DNA of 64,000 nt from Smithella sp. Lineage in GTDB: Bacteria > Desulfobacterota > Syntrophia > Syntrophales > Smithellaceae. The notes below the pieces were generated by a model. The model was given only the letters and a program-made list of their open reading frames with translations. It made no database searches and was not told the DNA's origin. The stretch lies in assembly GCA_018056685.1 (NCBI GenBank), contig JAGPFC010000012.1, positions 17,479 to 81,478 on the forward strand, read 5' to 3'. Below are positions 16,476-24,831 of this stretch, piece by piece (within the stretch, counting starts at the first letter, position 1; every line of letters begins with the position of its first letter). Position numbers and translations under genes: made by a program.

Positions 16476-17059
16476 TCATGAGTAATCACCGTTATGGCGG
16501 CATTATTATTCTGGCTTTGTTCGGGGCGGCTGTTGCTACTTTCTGCGATGGTGTTCATGTCTATACGCAGACGCTTTCCTACACACATCCATTCTGGTTT
16601 GGTCAGCCCTGGTGGGTTTATCCGAATTTTACCCTGGCTTTTATTTTCATGGCGTTTGTTTATTCCTTGATCATCAGGCGTGTGCCCGCCGGTGTGACCA
16701 CGCAAAAGAGTGTTTCACCGGGAAGCGTCCATGCGTTGACGGAATCGGTTGTCATGTTCATGCTGGTTTATCTGTTGAGCGGTTTTGGTAATAATGTCCC
16801 TGTTTTCTTATCGGTAATTTTCTACGGGACTTTCGGGTTACGCTGGTTTTTTACATACGACAGAACGTGGTTACTGCTTATTGCAACTGTGATGGCCATC
16901 GGCGGCATGTTCGCGGAGGGGTTGTTCGCGGCCGTCGGACTGATGCAATACCGTCATGCGGAAGTTTTCTATGTGCCGTTTTGGCTGGGCGGTTTGTATG
17001 TGCATGGCGCATTTGCGCTTCGCGAGGGAATGCGTTTTTTTGTTTATCAGGGAAAGTAA
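16472..17059 (+). CDS. Six-helix membrane protein resembling INSIG
   Basis: The product has 195 residues and about six membrane helices. Several positions recall eukaryotic INSIG proteins: an early aspartate-histidine turn (CDGVHVYTQ), a WWVYPNF segment like WWVPP, FGNNV like DNN, GLRWFFTYDRT like GLWWTFDRS, a glycine in AVGLMQYRHAEVFYVPFWL like NGVYQYTSPDFLY-RSWLP, and a glycine followed by an arginine near the end. This is a by-eye resemblance and inference only. It overlaps the preceding gene by 4 bases and the selenoprotein candidate begins 56 bases later. A function in lipid or sterol sensing cannot be claimed; if the resemblance fails it is simply an unknown membrane protein. Confidence 0.65.
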   Translation: MIMSNHRYGGIIILALFGAAVATFCDGVHVYTQTLSYTHPFWFGQPWWVYPNFTLAFIFMAFVYSLIIRRVPAGVTTQKSVSPGSVHALTESVVMFMLVYLLSGFGNNVPVFLSVIFYGTFGLRWFFTYDRTWLLLIATVMAIGGMFAEGLFAAVGLMQYRHAEVFYVPFWLGGLYVHGAFALREGMRFFVYQGK

Positions 17060-17115
17060 ACGGGAATGGTTCTGATTTTTCTAGAGAGAAAAAAAGGATA
17101 CGAAGGGAGGTATCA

Positions 17116-17463
17116 ATGAAAATCGACTTTTTTTGCTGGAATAAGTGAACCACCTGCCGGCGAGTGAGGGAGTTTCTCTTGCAGAAGAAGGTGGAGATCC
17201 ATGAACGCGATTATTTCAAGGAACCTTTTTCGCGTTCGGAAATAGAGGAATTGTTGACGGGGAAACCGGCTTCGGATATGTTCAGTTTCCAATCCCCAAG
17301 TTTCAAGGCTTTGAACTTGAACAGGGAAAAACTTACGGATAACGATTTGATCAGTCTCATGCTCGAAGAACCGCGTCTGATCCGCCGCCCGGTGGTGAAA
17401 ATCGGCAAAAAGGTTTATTTCGGCGCGGACAGCAAAATGCTGGCGGAGCTTATCAAGTCGTAA
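17116..17463 (+). CDS. ArsC/Spx-family protein, probable selenoprotein (in-frame TGA at 17146)
   Basis: Reading from ATG 17116, with AGGGAGG five bases upstream, gives MKIDFFCWNK, then TGA (17146-17148), then TTCRRVREFLLQKK and an uninterrupted ArsC/Spx body to 17463 (115 codons). The TGA falls exactly where ArsC and Spx-type proteins have the catalytic Cys (C-x-x-C in K-C-T-T-C-R). This is best explained as selenocysteine, giving a U-T-T-C redox site in a thioredoxin-like fold. The C-terminal LIRRPVVKIGKKVYFG matches the family's RP-containing strand. Simple gene calling would start at 17164 and lose the active site. A hairpin just after the TGA could be the bacterial SECIS. No sel genes are in this window. 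Confidence 0.85.
17150..17194 (+). promoter_or_regulatory. Candidate bacterial SECIS stem-loop after the TGA
   Basis: Just downstream of the TGA, CCACCT (17150-17155) can pair with AGGTGG (17189-17194). Inside, GGGAG (17168-17172) pairs with CTCTT (17176-17180) with two wobbles and a TTT loop, or GCGAG (17160-17164) pairs with CTTGC (17178-17182) around a 13-base loop containing GAGT. The apex lies about 20-28 bases from the TGA, the spacing expected of bacterial SECIS elements. The fold is drawn by eye. Confidence 0.5.
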
Positions 17464-17479
17464 AAAAAGGTATGCGCTT

Positions 17480-17917
17480 ATGAAAGACAGGATCATTGGT
17501 TTCAGTTTTGGTTTATCCGGAGACGACATTGAAAAAGGCAGTCATAATTTTTACACGATGAATAATGATGCGCCAAAACTGGACGTGATGTCCATGTCCC
17601 AACCCATGCTGAAGGCAAAAGTGGCGGATGTATTGTTCAGCATGATTGCTGATGACGAATTGAAGAACGCGGAAAAGCCCCAAGCTGATGAGAAATGTTT
17701 ATCAGAAGACCTTTGTCAATACAGAATTGTGATTGTGCACGCGCAGGAGCGTGAGCAGGTTTTGCAGGTGATGAGAAGCTTCAGGGCGGTTTTGCCCGAT
17801 CCTCAGAACATCATATTTGCCGTGATCACGGAGACGGCCCTCAACTGGACTTTTGAGGAATATATCGGTCATCTGGCTGAAGAACACGAATATATGAAAG
17901 CCCGCAAATCTCAATGA
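17480..17917 (+). CDS. DUF3783 domain protein
   Basis: A 145-residue cytoplasmic protein. The second half (YRIVIVHAQEREQVLQVMRSF, then PDPQNIIFAVITETALNWTFEEYIGHLAEEHEYM) matches the DUF3783 pattern of a small alpha/beta domain with the highly conserved FAVITETxLNWTxEE block. Function of this family is unknown. The gene starts 16 bases after the selenoprotein candidate and very likely shares its transcript, so a redox or thiol-related connection is possible but only inferred. GGTATGCG precedes ATG 17480; no stronger ribosome site is seen. Confidence 0.75.
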   Translation: MKDRIIGFSFGLSGDDIEKGSHNFYTMNNDAPKLDVMSMSQPMLKAKVADVLFSMIADDELKNAEKPQADEKCLSEDLCQYRIVIVHAQEREQVLQVMRSFRAVLPDPQNIIFAVITETALNWTFEEYIGHLAEEHEYMKARKSQ

Positions 17918-17949
17918 TGTACGGGATGTCCGGATTATTCAGCAGCATC

Positions 17950-18085
17950 TTGACAATCGCCTTTTTACGGTGCTAAAGACTGAAACCTCCTTATGGAGGC
18001 TGAGAGGAGATCGAACGGGAAAAATATGTTTTCATCCCGACTGCAAAACAGGCGGTTATCAGGAATCGATAAATAATAATTTTTA
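17950..18085 (+). promoter_or_regulatory. Possible promoter and structured leader upstream of the acyl-CoA synthetase gene
   Basis: TTGACA (17950-17955) is followed 17-18 bases later by a weak -10 (TAAAGA at 17974-17979). Downstream are a hairpin CCTCC-TTAT-GGAGG (17986-17999) and a second CGGGA..TCCCG (18016-18039) with an inner AAAA/TTTT. The second could act in the leader of the gene at 18086. No known riboswitch class is matched. Confidence 0.3.
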
Positions 18086-19570
18086 ATGAATACACCATCT
18101 TTGTTAAAATCTTTGTTTGAACCGCGGGCCATCGCGTTTATCGGTGTGTCCAACAATCCCGCCAAATGGGGATTTAATATTTTCCATCACATCATCAAAG
18201 CCGGTTACGCCGGTAATCTTTATCCCGTCAATCCTCAGGGGGGAACATGGTTTGGAAAAACTATTTATAAAAACCTGGCCGAACTTCCCCGGCCGATTGA
18301 TCTGGCTATCATTGTTGTGCCTAAAGAAAGGGTTCCTGACACCCTCCGTGAATGTGTTGACGCGGGTATTCAGGCCGCCGTTATTATCACGGCCGGATTT
18401 GGCGAAACGGGCCCGGAGGGAAAAGAACTGGAGCAGGAAGTGCTATCCATTGCCCGTGCCGGTGGCATCCGTCTGGTGGGACCGAATACGATGGGAATTT
18501 TCAGCGCTTATCCGTCACCCCTGCAGGCGCTGATGACCGCCTCCGAGTTTAAACAGGGCCCTGTCGCCCTTGTCACTCAGAGCGGTAATCTCGGGACGTC
18601 CATCTCCTACCGGTTTTTACGGCGAGATGTTGGCATCAGCCGATTGATCAGTTCCGGTAATGAGGCCGACCTGACCGTAGAGGATTATCTGGAATATCTG
18701 GAAACAGATGAGAAGACAAAAGTGATTTGTCTTTACGTGGAGGGCGTCCGCCAGGGCCGAAGATTTTTTGAAATATTGCGTCGTATATCAGCCGTGAAGC
18801 CGGTGCTGCTTCTGAAAGGAGGCACGGGTGCCGTCGGCGCGGACGCGGCGATGTCGCATACGGGAGCGCTCGCCGGAAGTTTTTCCGTGTTTCGGGCGAT
18901 GTGCCGTCAGACCAATGTCATTTTAGTGGAGACGGTTGATGAAATGGTGGACGTGGCCGGGCTTCTGCTTTCGCAACCGGAGGTCACGGGAAAGCGTATC
19001 GGCATTGTCACGCAGGGAGGCGGCTGGGGCGTCATCTCCGCTGATCTGTGCGAAGCGGCGGGTCTGGAGATTCCTCCGCTTGATGAGCGGGTTGTTCAGA
19101 TGCTGGACACCTTTCTTCCGCCCTTCTGGAGCAGAAGGAACCCCGTTGATCTGGTCGCGCCGGGCAGGGTTTCAATGATTACGGATTCCGTCGAAGCGCT
19201 TTTAAAGTATATGGATCTGGATGCCGTGCTGCTGCTGGGCATGGGGTATATGACGGCACGTGCCAGGCGATGGCTGGAATCTCCGGTGCTTCCGCGTGAT
19301 GTTATGGAGCAGCCGGCGCAGAAAATGATAGACGGCGAGATGCAGCTTTTAGACCTCGTCGTGCAGCAGATCAGACATTTCAATAAACCGATTTTGCCGG
19401 TCATCGATCTGGTGGGGTTTGATATGGAGGGGGAAGGCAACATCGTGAAACATCTGGACGCGCTGGGGATCATGACCTATTCATCTCCGGAACAGGCGAT
19501 CCGCGCTCTGGTCAGGGCGCAGGATTATTACCGGAAACGCCGGAAGAACCGGATTGAAAAAATTCCCTAA
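18086..19570 (+). CDS. ADP-forming acyl-CoA synthetase, alpha-type subunit
   Basis: A 494-residue protein with a CoA-binding Rossmann domain ([19 protein letters not shown], about 11-29; LYPVNPQGG) followed by succinyl-CoA-ligase-like domains. The [16 protein letters not shown] segment and the SHTGALAG block (about 255-262), whose His is the phosphorylated residue in this family, are present. Such enzymes convert acyl-CoA, ADP and phosphate to acid, CoA and ATP, or the reverse. A beta (ATP-grasp) subunit is needed and no such gene is adjacent, so it may be encoded elsewhere or this may be a single-subunit variant lacking ATP-grasp. A phenylacetate-CoA-ligase-like gene follows after about 110 bases. 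Confidence 0.85.
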   Translation: MNTPSLLKSLFEPRAIAFIGVSNNPAKWGFNIFHHIIKAGYAGNLYPVNPQGGTWFGKTIYKNLAELPRPIDLAIIVVPKERVPDTLRECVDAGIQAAVIITAGFGETGPEGKELEQEVLSIARAGGIRLVGPNTMGIFSAYPSPLQALMTASEFKQGPVALVTQSGNLGTSISYRFLRRDVGISRLISSGNEADLTVEDYLEYLETDEKTKVICLYVEGVRQGRRFFEILRRISAVKPVLLLKGGTGAVGADAAMSHTGALAGSFSVFRAMCRQTNVILVETVDEMVDVAGLLLSQPEVTGKRIGIVTQGGGWGVISADLCEAAGLEIPPLDERVVQMLDTFLPPFWSRRNPVDLVAPGRVSMITDSVEALLKYMDLDAVLLLGMGYMTARARRWLESPVLPRDVMEQPAQKMIDGEMQLLDLVVQQIRHFNKPILPVIDLVGFDMEGEGNIVKHLDALGIMTYSSPEQAIRALVRAQDYYRKRRKNRIEKIP

Positions 19571-19680
19571 AGGTTCCATTCGCTCTGCGTCAATATTCTT
19601 CCATTGCATCGTTTCTTCCTGTTCAGCCATCGGGAATTGTGTTATACAACGCACAATGTAAAGTCAGGAGAAATGACATC

Positions 19681-20988
19681 ATGATTTACAATGAAGAATT
19701 GGAAACGCTGCCCCGGGAAGCTCTGGAGGCGCTGCAGCTAAAAAGATTACAGCAGGTTGTTCACCGGGTTTACCACAACGTCGGTTTTTATAAAAAATTA
19801 TTTGACAAAGCCGGGATCAAACCGGATGACATAAAATCACTTGATGATATCAAACGATTTCCTTTTACGACGAAGCAGGACTTGCGCGATAATTACCCGT
19901 TTGGCATGTTTGCGACGCCGATGAGCAATATCGTCCGTCTCCACGCCTCATCGGGAACGACAGGCAGTTCGACGGTTGTCGCCTACACCAGGCGTGATAT
20001 CGAGAACTGGGCGGAACTGGTCGCGCGCTGTTTTGCCGCCGCCAATCTAACCAAGGGTGACATTATTCATAATGCTTACGGTTACGGTCTCTTTACCGGT
20101 GGCTTGGGCGTTCATTACGGTGCGGAAAAGCTTGGCGCCAGCGTTATTCCCATGTCCGGCGGCAACACCAAATGGCAGTTGATGATTCTGCAGGATTTCG
20201 GTCCGACGGCGATCTGCTGCACGCCTTCCTACGCCCTGAATCTGGCGGAGCAGGGCAGGGCGATGGGGATTGATATGCGGGCTCTGAAGCTGCGTGTGGG
20301 CATATTCGGCGCCGAACCTTGGAGCGAGCAGATGCGCCGGCAGATAGAGGACGCCTTTGATATCAAGGCCATGAACATCTATGGTCTTTCTGAAATCATG
20401 GGGCCAGGTGTGTCGATGGAATGCAGCGAGGCGCAGGCGGGCATGCATGTTTTTGAGGATTATTTTCTGGTGGAAACGATTCATCCGCAGACGGGCGAAG
20501 TTCTGCCGCCGGGCGAACAGGGGGAACTGGTTTTCACGACACTGACGAAAGAGGCCTTCCCACTGATCCGTTACCGGACGCGTGATATATCCCGTCTGAT
20601 TACAACACCGTGCCGCTGTGGCCGGACGTTTTACCGCATGGATCGCGTCATGGGACGAAGCGATGACATGCTCATCATCCGTGGTGTCAATGTCTATCCG
20701 TCGCAGATTGAAGCCGTGCTGATTAACATCGAAGGCCTGGAACCTCACTATCAGCTCATTGTGGAACGAACAGGAACGCTGGATACCCTGGAAGTTCAGG
20801 TTGAGGTGTCGGAAAGAATTTTTGACGAAGCCGGTGAAGTGAAGGTGCTGCAGCATCTTGAACAGCGCCTCATCAAAGATATGAAAGAGTATCTGGGCAT
20901 TACAGCAAGGGTCAAACTGGTGGAGCCCCAAACCATCGGGCGCTCGGAGGGTAAGGCCAGCCGGGTCATTGACAGACGTAAAATATAA
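19681..20988 (+). CDS. paaK: Phenylacetate-CoA ligase family AMP-forming enzyme
   Basis: The product has 435 residues and full PaaK length. The AMP-binding site is [16 protein letters not shown], with [40 protein letters not shown] and the C-terminal hinge [20 protein letters not shown]. It would activate an aromatic or other acid to its CoA thioester with ATP. The family includes phenylacetate and related aryl acid ligases, so the exact substrate is not certain. CAGGAG lies before ATG 19681; a frame beginning at 19639 has no support. Next to an acyl-CoA synthetase subunit and a flavoprotein, it fits an acyl-CoA metabolic cluster. Confidence 0.88.
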   Translation: MIYNEELETLPREALEALQLKRLQQVVHRVYHNVGFYKKLFDKAGIKPDDIKSLDDIKRFPFTTKQDLRDNYPFGMFATPMSNIVRLHASSGTTGSSTVVAYTRRDIENWAELVARCFAAANLTKGDIIHNAYGYGLFTGGLGVHYGAEKLGASVIPMSGGNTKWQLMILQDFGPTAICCTPSYALNLAEQGRAMGIDMRALKLRVGIFGAEPWSEQMRRQIEDAFDIKAMNIYGLSEIMGPGVSMECSEAQAGMHVFEDYFLVETIHPQTGEVLPPGEQGELVFTTLTKEAFPLIRYRTRDISRLITTPCRCGRTFYRMDRVMGRSDDMLIIRGVNVYPSQIEAVLINIEGLEPHYQLIVERTGTLDTLEVQVEVSERIFDEAGEVKVLQHLEQRLIKDMKEYLGITARVKLVEPQTIGRSEGKASRVIDRRKI

Positions 20989-21031
20989 GATCTGTCATGC
21001 GTACAAGAAATTTCATTATATCGAGTAATGT

Positions 21032-22222
21032 GTGAGCGCAGACAATCAGGATATACATTATGACGTGATTGTCGTCGGATTAGGTCCCGCCGGCGCCAAC
21101 GCCGCTTACCATCTCGCACGCGCGGGCATTTCCACATTGGCCATTGAGAAGAAAAAAATGCCGCGCCGGAAGCTCTGCGCGGGGGGGATTTCCGCCAAAG
21201 TGATCCGGCTTCTGGATTTTGATTATTCATCTGCCATCGAGCAGGAGATAAAAAGCGCGGTGATCAATTTCCGCGACAGACGGGTGGAAATATCCGGGGA
21301 AGATATTGTGGGCTTTGTCGTGAACCGGCCGGTCTTTGATCACCTTTTAGCGCAGCGGGCAGACCGGGCAGGCGCTCAGATTCACGAAGAGGAATCGGTT
21401 CTCTCCATTTCCGACATAGATAAGGTGATAGAAGTCAAAACGAACCGTTGTGTCTATCGCTGCCGGGCTTTAATCGGCGCCGATGGAGCTCATGGCGTGA
21501 CAGCGCACCTTTGGGGATACCATTCACATCCGGCGGATATCGGTCTGGAAGTCCATGTGTCCGATGAACACGCCGTTGTTAAAGAACATCTGCACAAACT
21601 CGGTTTTTATTTCGGCGATTTTCCCGACGGTTACGCCTGGATATTCCCCCGACGCAATGATGCGTCCATCGGTCTTGGTTTGCCGATGAAACAGGCAAGG
21701 CGCGCCCGTGGTTTGCTGTCCGATTTTCTGGTATTGTTGGGACTGCCCCGCGAACTGGCAGACAAAGCCAGAGGTCATGGCATTCCACTTTTTTCGCCTC
21801 TGATCAGAAAACCTTTTTGCCGCGGCAACATTCTGCTGGCCGGTGACGCCGCTTCTTTCATTGACCCGATTACTGCGGAGGGAATTTTCTACGCTTTGAA
21901 AAGCGGGGAGGAGGCAGCCGGTGCCATCATCAGGACTCTTTCGTCAAACACCGAGGCCGCCGGAGTTTATAAAAATGCTTTAAGCAACAGTATTCTACCC
22001 GAACTCAAAGCAGCCTGGAAGCTGTCGATACCGTTCAATGCGTTTCAACAGGCCACCTTTCATGCTATTATGAATAATGCCCGACTGCGACAGATGCAGT
22101 TTGATGTGATGGTGGGGCGCAGAAGTTATCAGGAGATATTGGCACAATTTCCCAATATCATATCGCTGATAAAAAAAATCATATCGGCCCGGTTTGCTGG
22201 AGGAAAACATGTTTTTAAATGA
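21032..22222 (+). CDS. Geranylgeranyl reductase family FAD-dependent oxidoreductase
   Basis: The product has 396 residues. The N-terminal FAD Rossmann motif (VIVVGLGPAGANAAYHLARAGISTLAIEKK) with KLCAGGIS, a second glycine stretch (LIGADGAHG), DGYAWIFPR and the conserved GDAASFIDPITAEGIFYALKSGEEAA define the geranylgeranyl-reductase/digeranylgeranylglycerophospholipid reductase family. Such enzymes reduce isoprenoid double bonds in lipids or quinones. The start is GTG 21032 without a good ribosome site. It is about 45 bases after the paaK-like gene, so an operon is possible. The lipid substrate is not known. Confidence 0.82.
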   Translation: MSADNQDIHYDVIVVGLGPAGANAAYHLARAGISTLAIEKKKMPRRKLCAGGISAKVIRLLDFDYSSAIEQEIKSAVINFRDRRVEISGEDIVGFVVNRPVFDHLLAQRADRAGAQIHEEESVLSISDIDKVIEVKTNRCVYRCRALIGADGAHGVTAHLWGYHSHPADIGLEVHVSDEHAVVKEHLHKLGFYFGDFPDGYAWIFPRRNDASIGLGLPMKQARRARGLLSDFLVLLGLPRELADKARGHGIPLFSPLIRKPFCRGNILLAGDAASFIDPITAEGIFYALKSGEEAAGAIIRTLSSNTEAAGVYKNALSNSILPELKAAWKLSIPFNAFQQATFHAIMNNARLRQMQFDVMVGRRSYQEILAQFPNIISLIKKIISARFAGGKHVFK

Positions 22223-22320
22223 GGGCACGAAGTCCATTCGACATGAAAATATTAGTTTTCAATCACCGGTTTTTGGTTTAAGAAACAAGAAAATCATCAC
22301 GTCACAGAAAGGAAAATTTT

Positions 22321-23082
22321 ATGCAGACAATTAAGATAATGCCATGTTTGGACATGAAAAACGGAAAGGTGGTCAAGGGAGTTCATTTTGTTGATATTAA
22401 AGAAGCGGGTGATCCGGTGGAAAATGCAGCCTTCTATCAGGCCGAAGGTGCCGATGAGCTGGCTATGCTGGATATTGCTGCCACACTGGAAAACCGCAAG
22501 ACGCGTCTGGAATGGGTAAAAAATGTTTCAAGGGTAATCAAAATTCCTCTCACGGTCGGCGGTGGGATATCTTCCCTGGAAGATATCGATCTGGTTTTGT
22601 CGGCGGGCGCCTCGAAGGTTTCCATGAACAGCGCTGCCGTGAAAGATCCTTCGCTCATTCAGAAAGCGTCTGAAAAATTCGGTAAAGATAAAATCACAGT
22701 GGCGATTGATGCCAAAAGAAACACGGCCATGCCTTCCGGTTTTGAACTGGTGGTTTCCGGCGGAACCTTGCCCGTGGCCAAGGACGCCATCACGTGGGCA
22801 AAAACCTGTCAGGAGATGGGTGCCGGCGTGATTCTGCCCACCAGCATGGACGGCGACGGGACCAAAGCCGGTTATGATATTCCGTTTACTAGAGCGATTG
22901 CCGATGCCGTTTCGCTGCCGGTCGTGGCTTCGGGTGGCGCAGGCAAGCTGGAAGATTTTTACGAGGCAGTCGTGAAAGGCGGCGCGACCATTCTGCTGGC
23001 GGCTTCGGTTTTTCATTTCCGCCTGCTGAGGATTCAGGATGTGAAAAAATACTTACGGGACAAAGGTCTGACTGTCGCGTAA
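22321..23082 (+). CDS. hisF: Imidazole glycerol phosphate synthase cyclase subunit HisF
   Basis: A 253-residue (beta-alpha)8 barrel of HisF length. The catalytic aspartates appear in IMPCLDM (Asp 11-like) and TSMDGDGTKAGYD (Asp 130-like), with NGKVVKG, VGGGI, VAIDAKR, VASGGAGK and AASVFHF. It cyclises PRFAR with ammonia from HisH in histidine synthesis. No HisH or other his gene is adjacent, and the loop PTSMDGDGT differs a little from the usual LTSMDRDGT, so a specialised paralogue (as in some surface polysaccharide amidation systems) cannot be excluded. AGAAAGGAAAATTTT is the ribosome region before ATG 22321. Confidence 0.85.
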   Translation: MQTIKIMPCLDMKNGKVVKGVHFVDIKEAGDPVENAAFYQAEGADELAMLDIAATLENRKTRLEWVKNVSRVIKIPLTVGGGISSLEDIDLVLSAGASKVSMNSAAVKDPSLIQKASEKFGKDKITVAIDAKRNTAMPSGFELVVSGGTLPVAKDAITWAKTCQEMGAGVILPTSMDGDGTKAGYDIPFTRAIADAVSLPVVASGGAGKLEDFYEAVVKGGATILLAASVFHFRLLRIQDVKKYLRDKGLTVA

Positions 23083-23130
23083 TAAGAACGGCGGTGTGTG
23101 TTCTGCGGCAGAACCTTTTCAGGATCAGAT

Positions 23131-24330
23131 ATGGTCAACCATGATAAAGTATCCCTGCGAAACCGCAAGAGCGATCTCAGAAAGCTCGTTCTTCTGATGA
23201 ACAGGCAGAACAAAAGATTCTGGCCCCCGCTGGATCCGGTGCTCGAAATGCTGGATCTGGTAATCAATCCGGAAGAGCTCAACCTGTTGTTGAAGATGGG
23301 CACGGGTTTATACTCGTATGAACAGACTGCCGCGCTCAGTGGCCTGAGCAGCGAAAAATTCAATGTCATCTTCGAATCTCTGAAGAAAAAGGCGTTTATC
23401 GGAATAAAAAACCCCGAAACGCCAGACGAACAATATACCCTGCATCCTTTTGTGGTCGGCTGGTTCGAGGGTCAGGTTTCGTATCTGATCGGCAAGCCCG
23501 AAGAAAAGGAATTTGCACAGAGATATATGGCGTTTCTTAATTCTTTGCGCAAATATAATGTCTTTCCCCTCCGGAATATCATGAATGTCATGGGAAAGTA
23601 CGCGAAACTATCCAATCAGAGTGTCGGGATTGTTCGAGAATCAAAGAGTGCCAAAGGCAAATCCACCATCATCATTGATGAAAAAATAACCGTTCCGGAT
23701 TCCAGAATTTATCCGACAAATTCCATTAACGATCTGATCATGGAATACGGCAGGAAAAGTATCATCGGTCAGTTCAAGGCCTGCATGTGCCGTCAGATGA
23801 CTGCCAATATCAATGATCCCTGCCGTTTAAAAATGCCTGACGATATCGGATGTATGGGCTTTGGCGAAGGGATCAGGACCTACATGAAATTCGGATATAT
23901 GCGCCAGGTCAGCAAAGAAGAAGCTTTTGACATTATTCAGAAGGCGAGGGATTGCGGAGCCGTTCATACGGTGTTTCACGAAATGGATGATACGAAACTT
24001 CCGCAAATCGGTCTGTGTAACTGCTGCTGGGACTGCTGCGGTATTTTCCGTACCTACAATATGGGCGTCGTTCCCCTGCGTTATCATTGCTATTATGAAG
24101 CAAAAATCAACGATAATGCCAAATGTACGGGCTGCGGTAAATGTGAGAGGTATTGTCCGACCCGTGCGATAAAGGTCGTGGAGAAAAAAGTGGAACTGGA
24201 CACCGGAAAATGTATCGGTTGCGGTCAGTGCGTTCATCAGTGTGTTCGTTCGGTTGTAGAATTAGTGGAGAACAAACGCACGGCGTTTTTACCGATGCTT
24301 AAGAAAACCGAGGCAAGAATAACAACGTAG
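23131..24330 (+). CDS. 4Fe-4S ferredoxin protein with cysteine-rich core
   Basis: A protein of about 399 residues from ATG 23131 (frame open from 23098). A helical N-terminal region (1-200) contains a winged-helix-like stretch (ALSGLSSEKFNVIFESLKKK, about 75-95). The middle has CMCRQ, then a GLCNCCWDCCGIF block with five Cys. Two 4Fe-4S ferredoxin motifs follow near the end (CTGCGKCERYCP and CIGCGQCVHQC). This arrangement is seen in uncharacterised delta-type ferredoxin proteins thought to move electrons in the cytoplasm. It follows hisF by 48 bases. No partner dehydrogenase is adjacent, so its redox partner is unknown. Confidence 0.72.
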   Translation: MVNHDKVSLRNRKSDLRKLVLLMNRQNKRFWPPLDPVLEMLDLVINPEELNLLLKMGTGLYSYEQTAALSGLSSEKFNVIFESLKKKAFIGIKNPETPDEQYTLHPFVVGWFEGQVSYLIGKPEEKEFAQRYMAFLNSLRKYNVFPLRNIMNVMGKYAKLSNQSVGIVRESKSAKGKSTIIIDEKITVPDSRIYPTNSINDLIMEYGRKSIIGQFKACMCRQMTANINDPCRLKMPDDIGCMGFGEGIRTYMKFGYMRQVSKEEAFDIIQKARDCGAVHTVFHEMDDTKLPQIGLCNCCWDCCGIFRTYNMGVVPLRYHCYYEAKINDNAKCTGCGKCERYCPTRAIKVVEKKVELDTGKCIGCGQCVHQCVRSVVELVENKRTAFLPMLKKTEARITT

Positions 24331-24359
24331 TTTACAAAGCTTCTGAAATTCGGGACCCC

Positions 24360-24389
24360 CTATCCTACGTCGCTGCGCTTCCAGGATAG
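24360..24389 (+). repeat. Inverted repeat, possible dispersed element
   Basis: CTATCCT (24360-24366) pairs with AGGATAG (24383-24389) around a loop containing GTCGCTGCGC. The GC-rich, palindromic character in an intergenic spot suggests a REP-like dispersed sequence, or a weak terminator of the ferredoxin gene. No second copy was seen in the window. Confidence 0.35.
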
Positions 24390-24450
24390 TTCCACGAACG
24401 CTTTGAGCTGCACGACGCGTTTGCTCTCAGCGAGTGTCACTAAAAAATAA

Positions 24451-24479
24451 TTGACATACCATTTGATCATCCCTATATT
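24451..24479 (+). promoter_or_regulatory. Sigma-70 promoter of the Cna-B-like gene
   Basis: TTGACA (24451-24456), 17 bases and TATATT (24474-24479) stand about 27 bases before ATG 24506. This is one of the two best promoters in the window. Confidence 0.75.
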
Positions 24480-24505
24480 AAAACCGCTTTTAAAGGAGGT
24501 TGATG

Positions 24506-24808
24506 ATGAACAAACTATTTATCTCAATTTTAGTGATCGTCGTTGGAATCTTGACGGCGACGACGATTTACGCGGCCAATCTTTTCGGCATCGTGTCCGA
24601 TAAAACCGGAAAACCGGTGGAAACAAAAGTAACGCTCAAGGATGACAAAGGAGCGGCAGTTGGTGCGCCTGTAACTACGGATAAAAAAGGAAACTACACT
24701 TTCAAGGACATCAAACCGGGCTCTTATATTGTCGTTGTCGGCGCGAAAGATGAATGGAAAATCTTTGTCGGTCCCGGCGAAACAAGGCGTGACTTCACTT
24801 TAAAATAA
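24506..24808 (+). CDS. Exported carboxypeptidase-regulatory-like (Cna-B) domain protein
   Basis: The product has 100 residues. AAAGGAGG ends 6 bases before ATG 24506 (ATG 24503 and TTG 24500 are also in frame). A signal peptide with hydrophobic core (about 7-22, ending IYA) is followed by a single small beta-sandwich: LFGIVSDKTGKPVETKVTL, TTDKKGNYTFKDIKPGSYIVVV and a C-terminal DFTLK. This is the carboxypeptidase-regulatory-like/Cna-B fold, common in secreted structural or envelope proteins. Its gene has its own promoter and probably also drives the next gene 23 bases downstream. Partner and role are unknown. Confidence 0.75.
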   Translation: MNKLFISILVIVVGILTATTIYAANLFGIVSDKTGKPVETKVTLKDDKGAAVGAPVTTDKKGNYTFKDIKPGSYIVVVGAKDEWKIFVGPGETRRDFTLK

Positions 24809-24831
24809 AACAACTCAGGAGATTTCAGAAG

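Noticed and set aside
17164..17463. N-terminally truncated ArsC-like pseudogene starting at 17164
   Set aside because: The upstream frame supplies a full N-terminus with a good ribosome site, interrupted only by a TGA at the exact catalytic Cys position, so readthrough as selenocysteine is the better account.
17995..18020. Thiamine pyrophosphate riboswitch suggested by a GGCTGAGAGG string
   Set aside because: The second conserved half (CTGATC-type stem with AATGCC and the closing GGGA) is absent and the downstream gene is not a thiamine gene.
20047..20931. Antisense frame of about 290 codons across the PaaK-like gene
   Set aside because: Its composition (many His, Arg, Gln) is that of a reverse-strand shadow; the plus-strand enzyme is complete.
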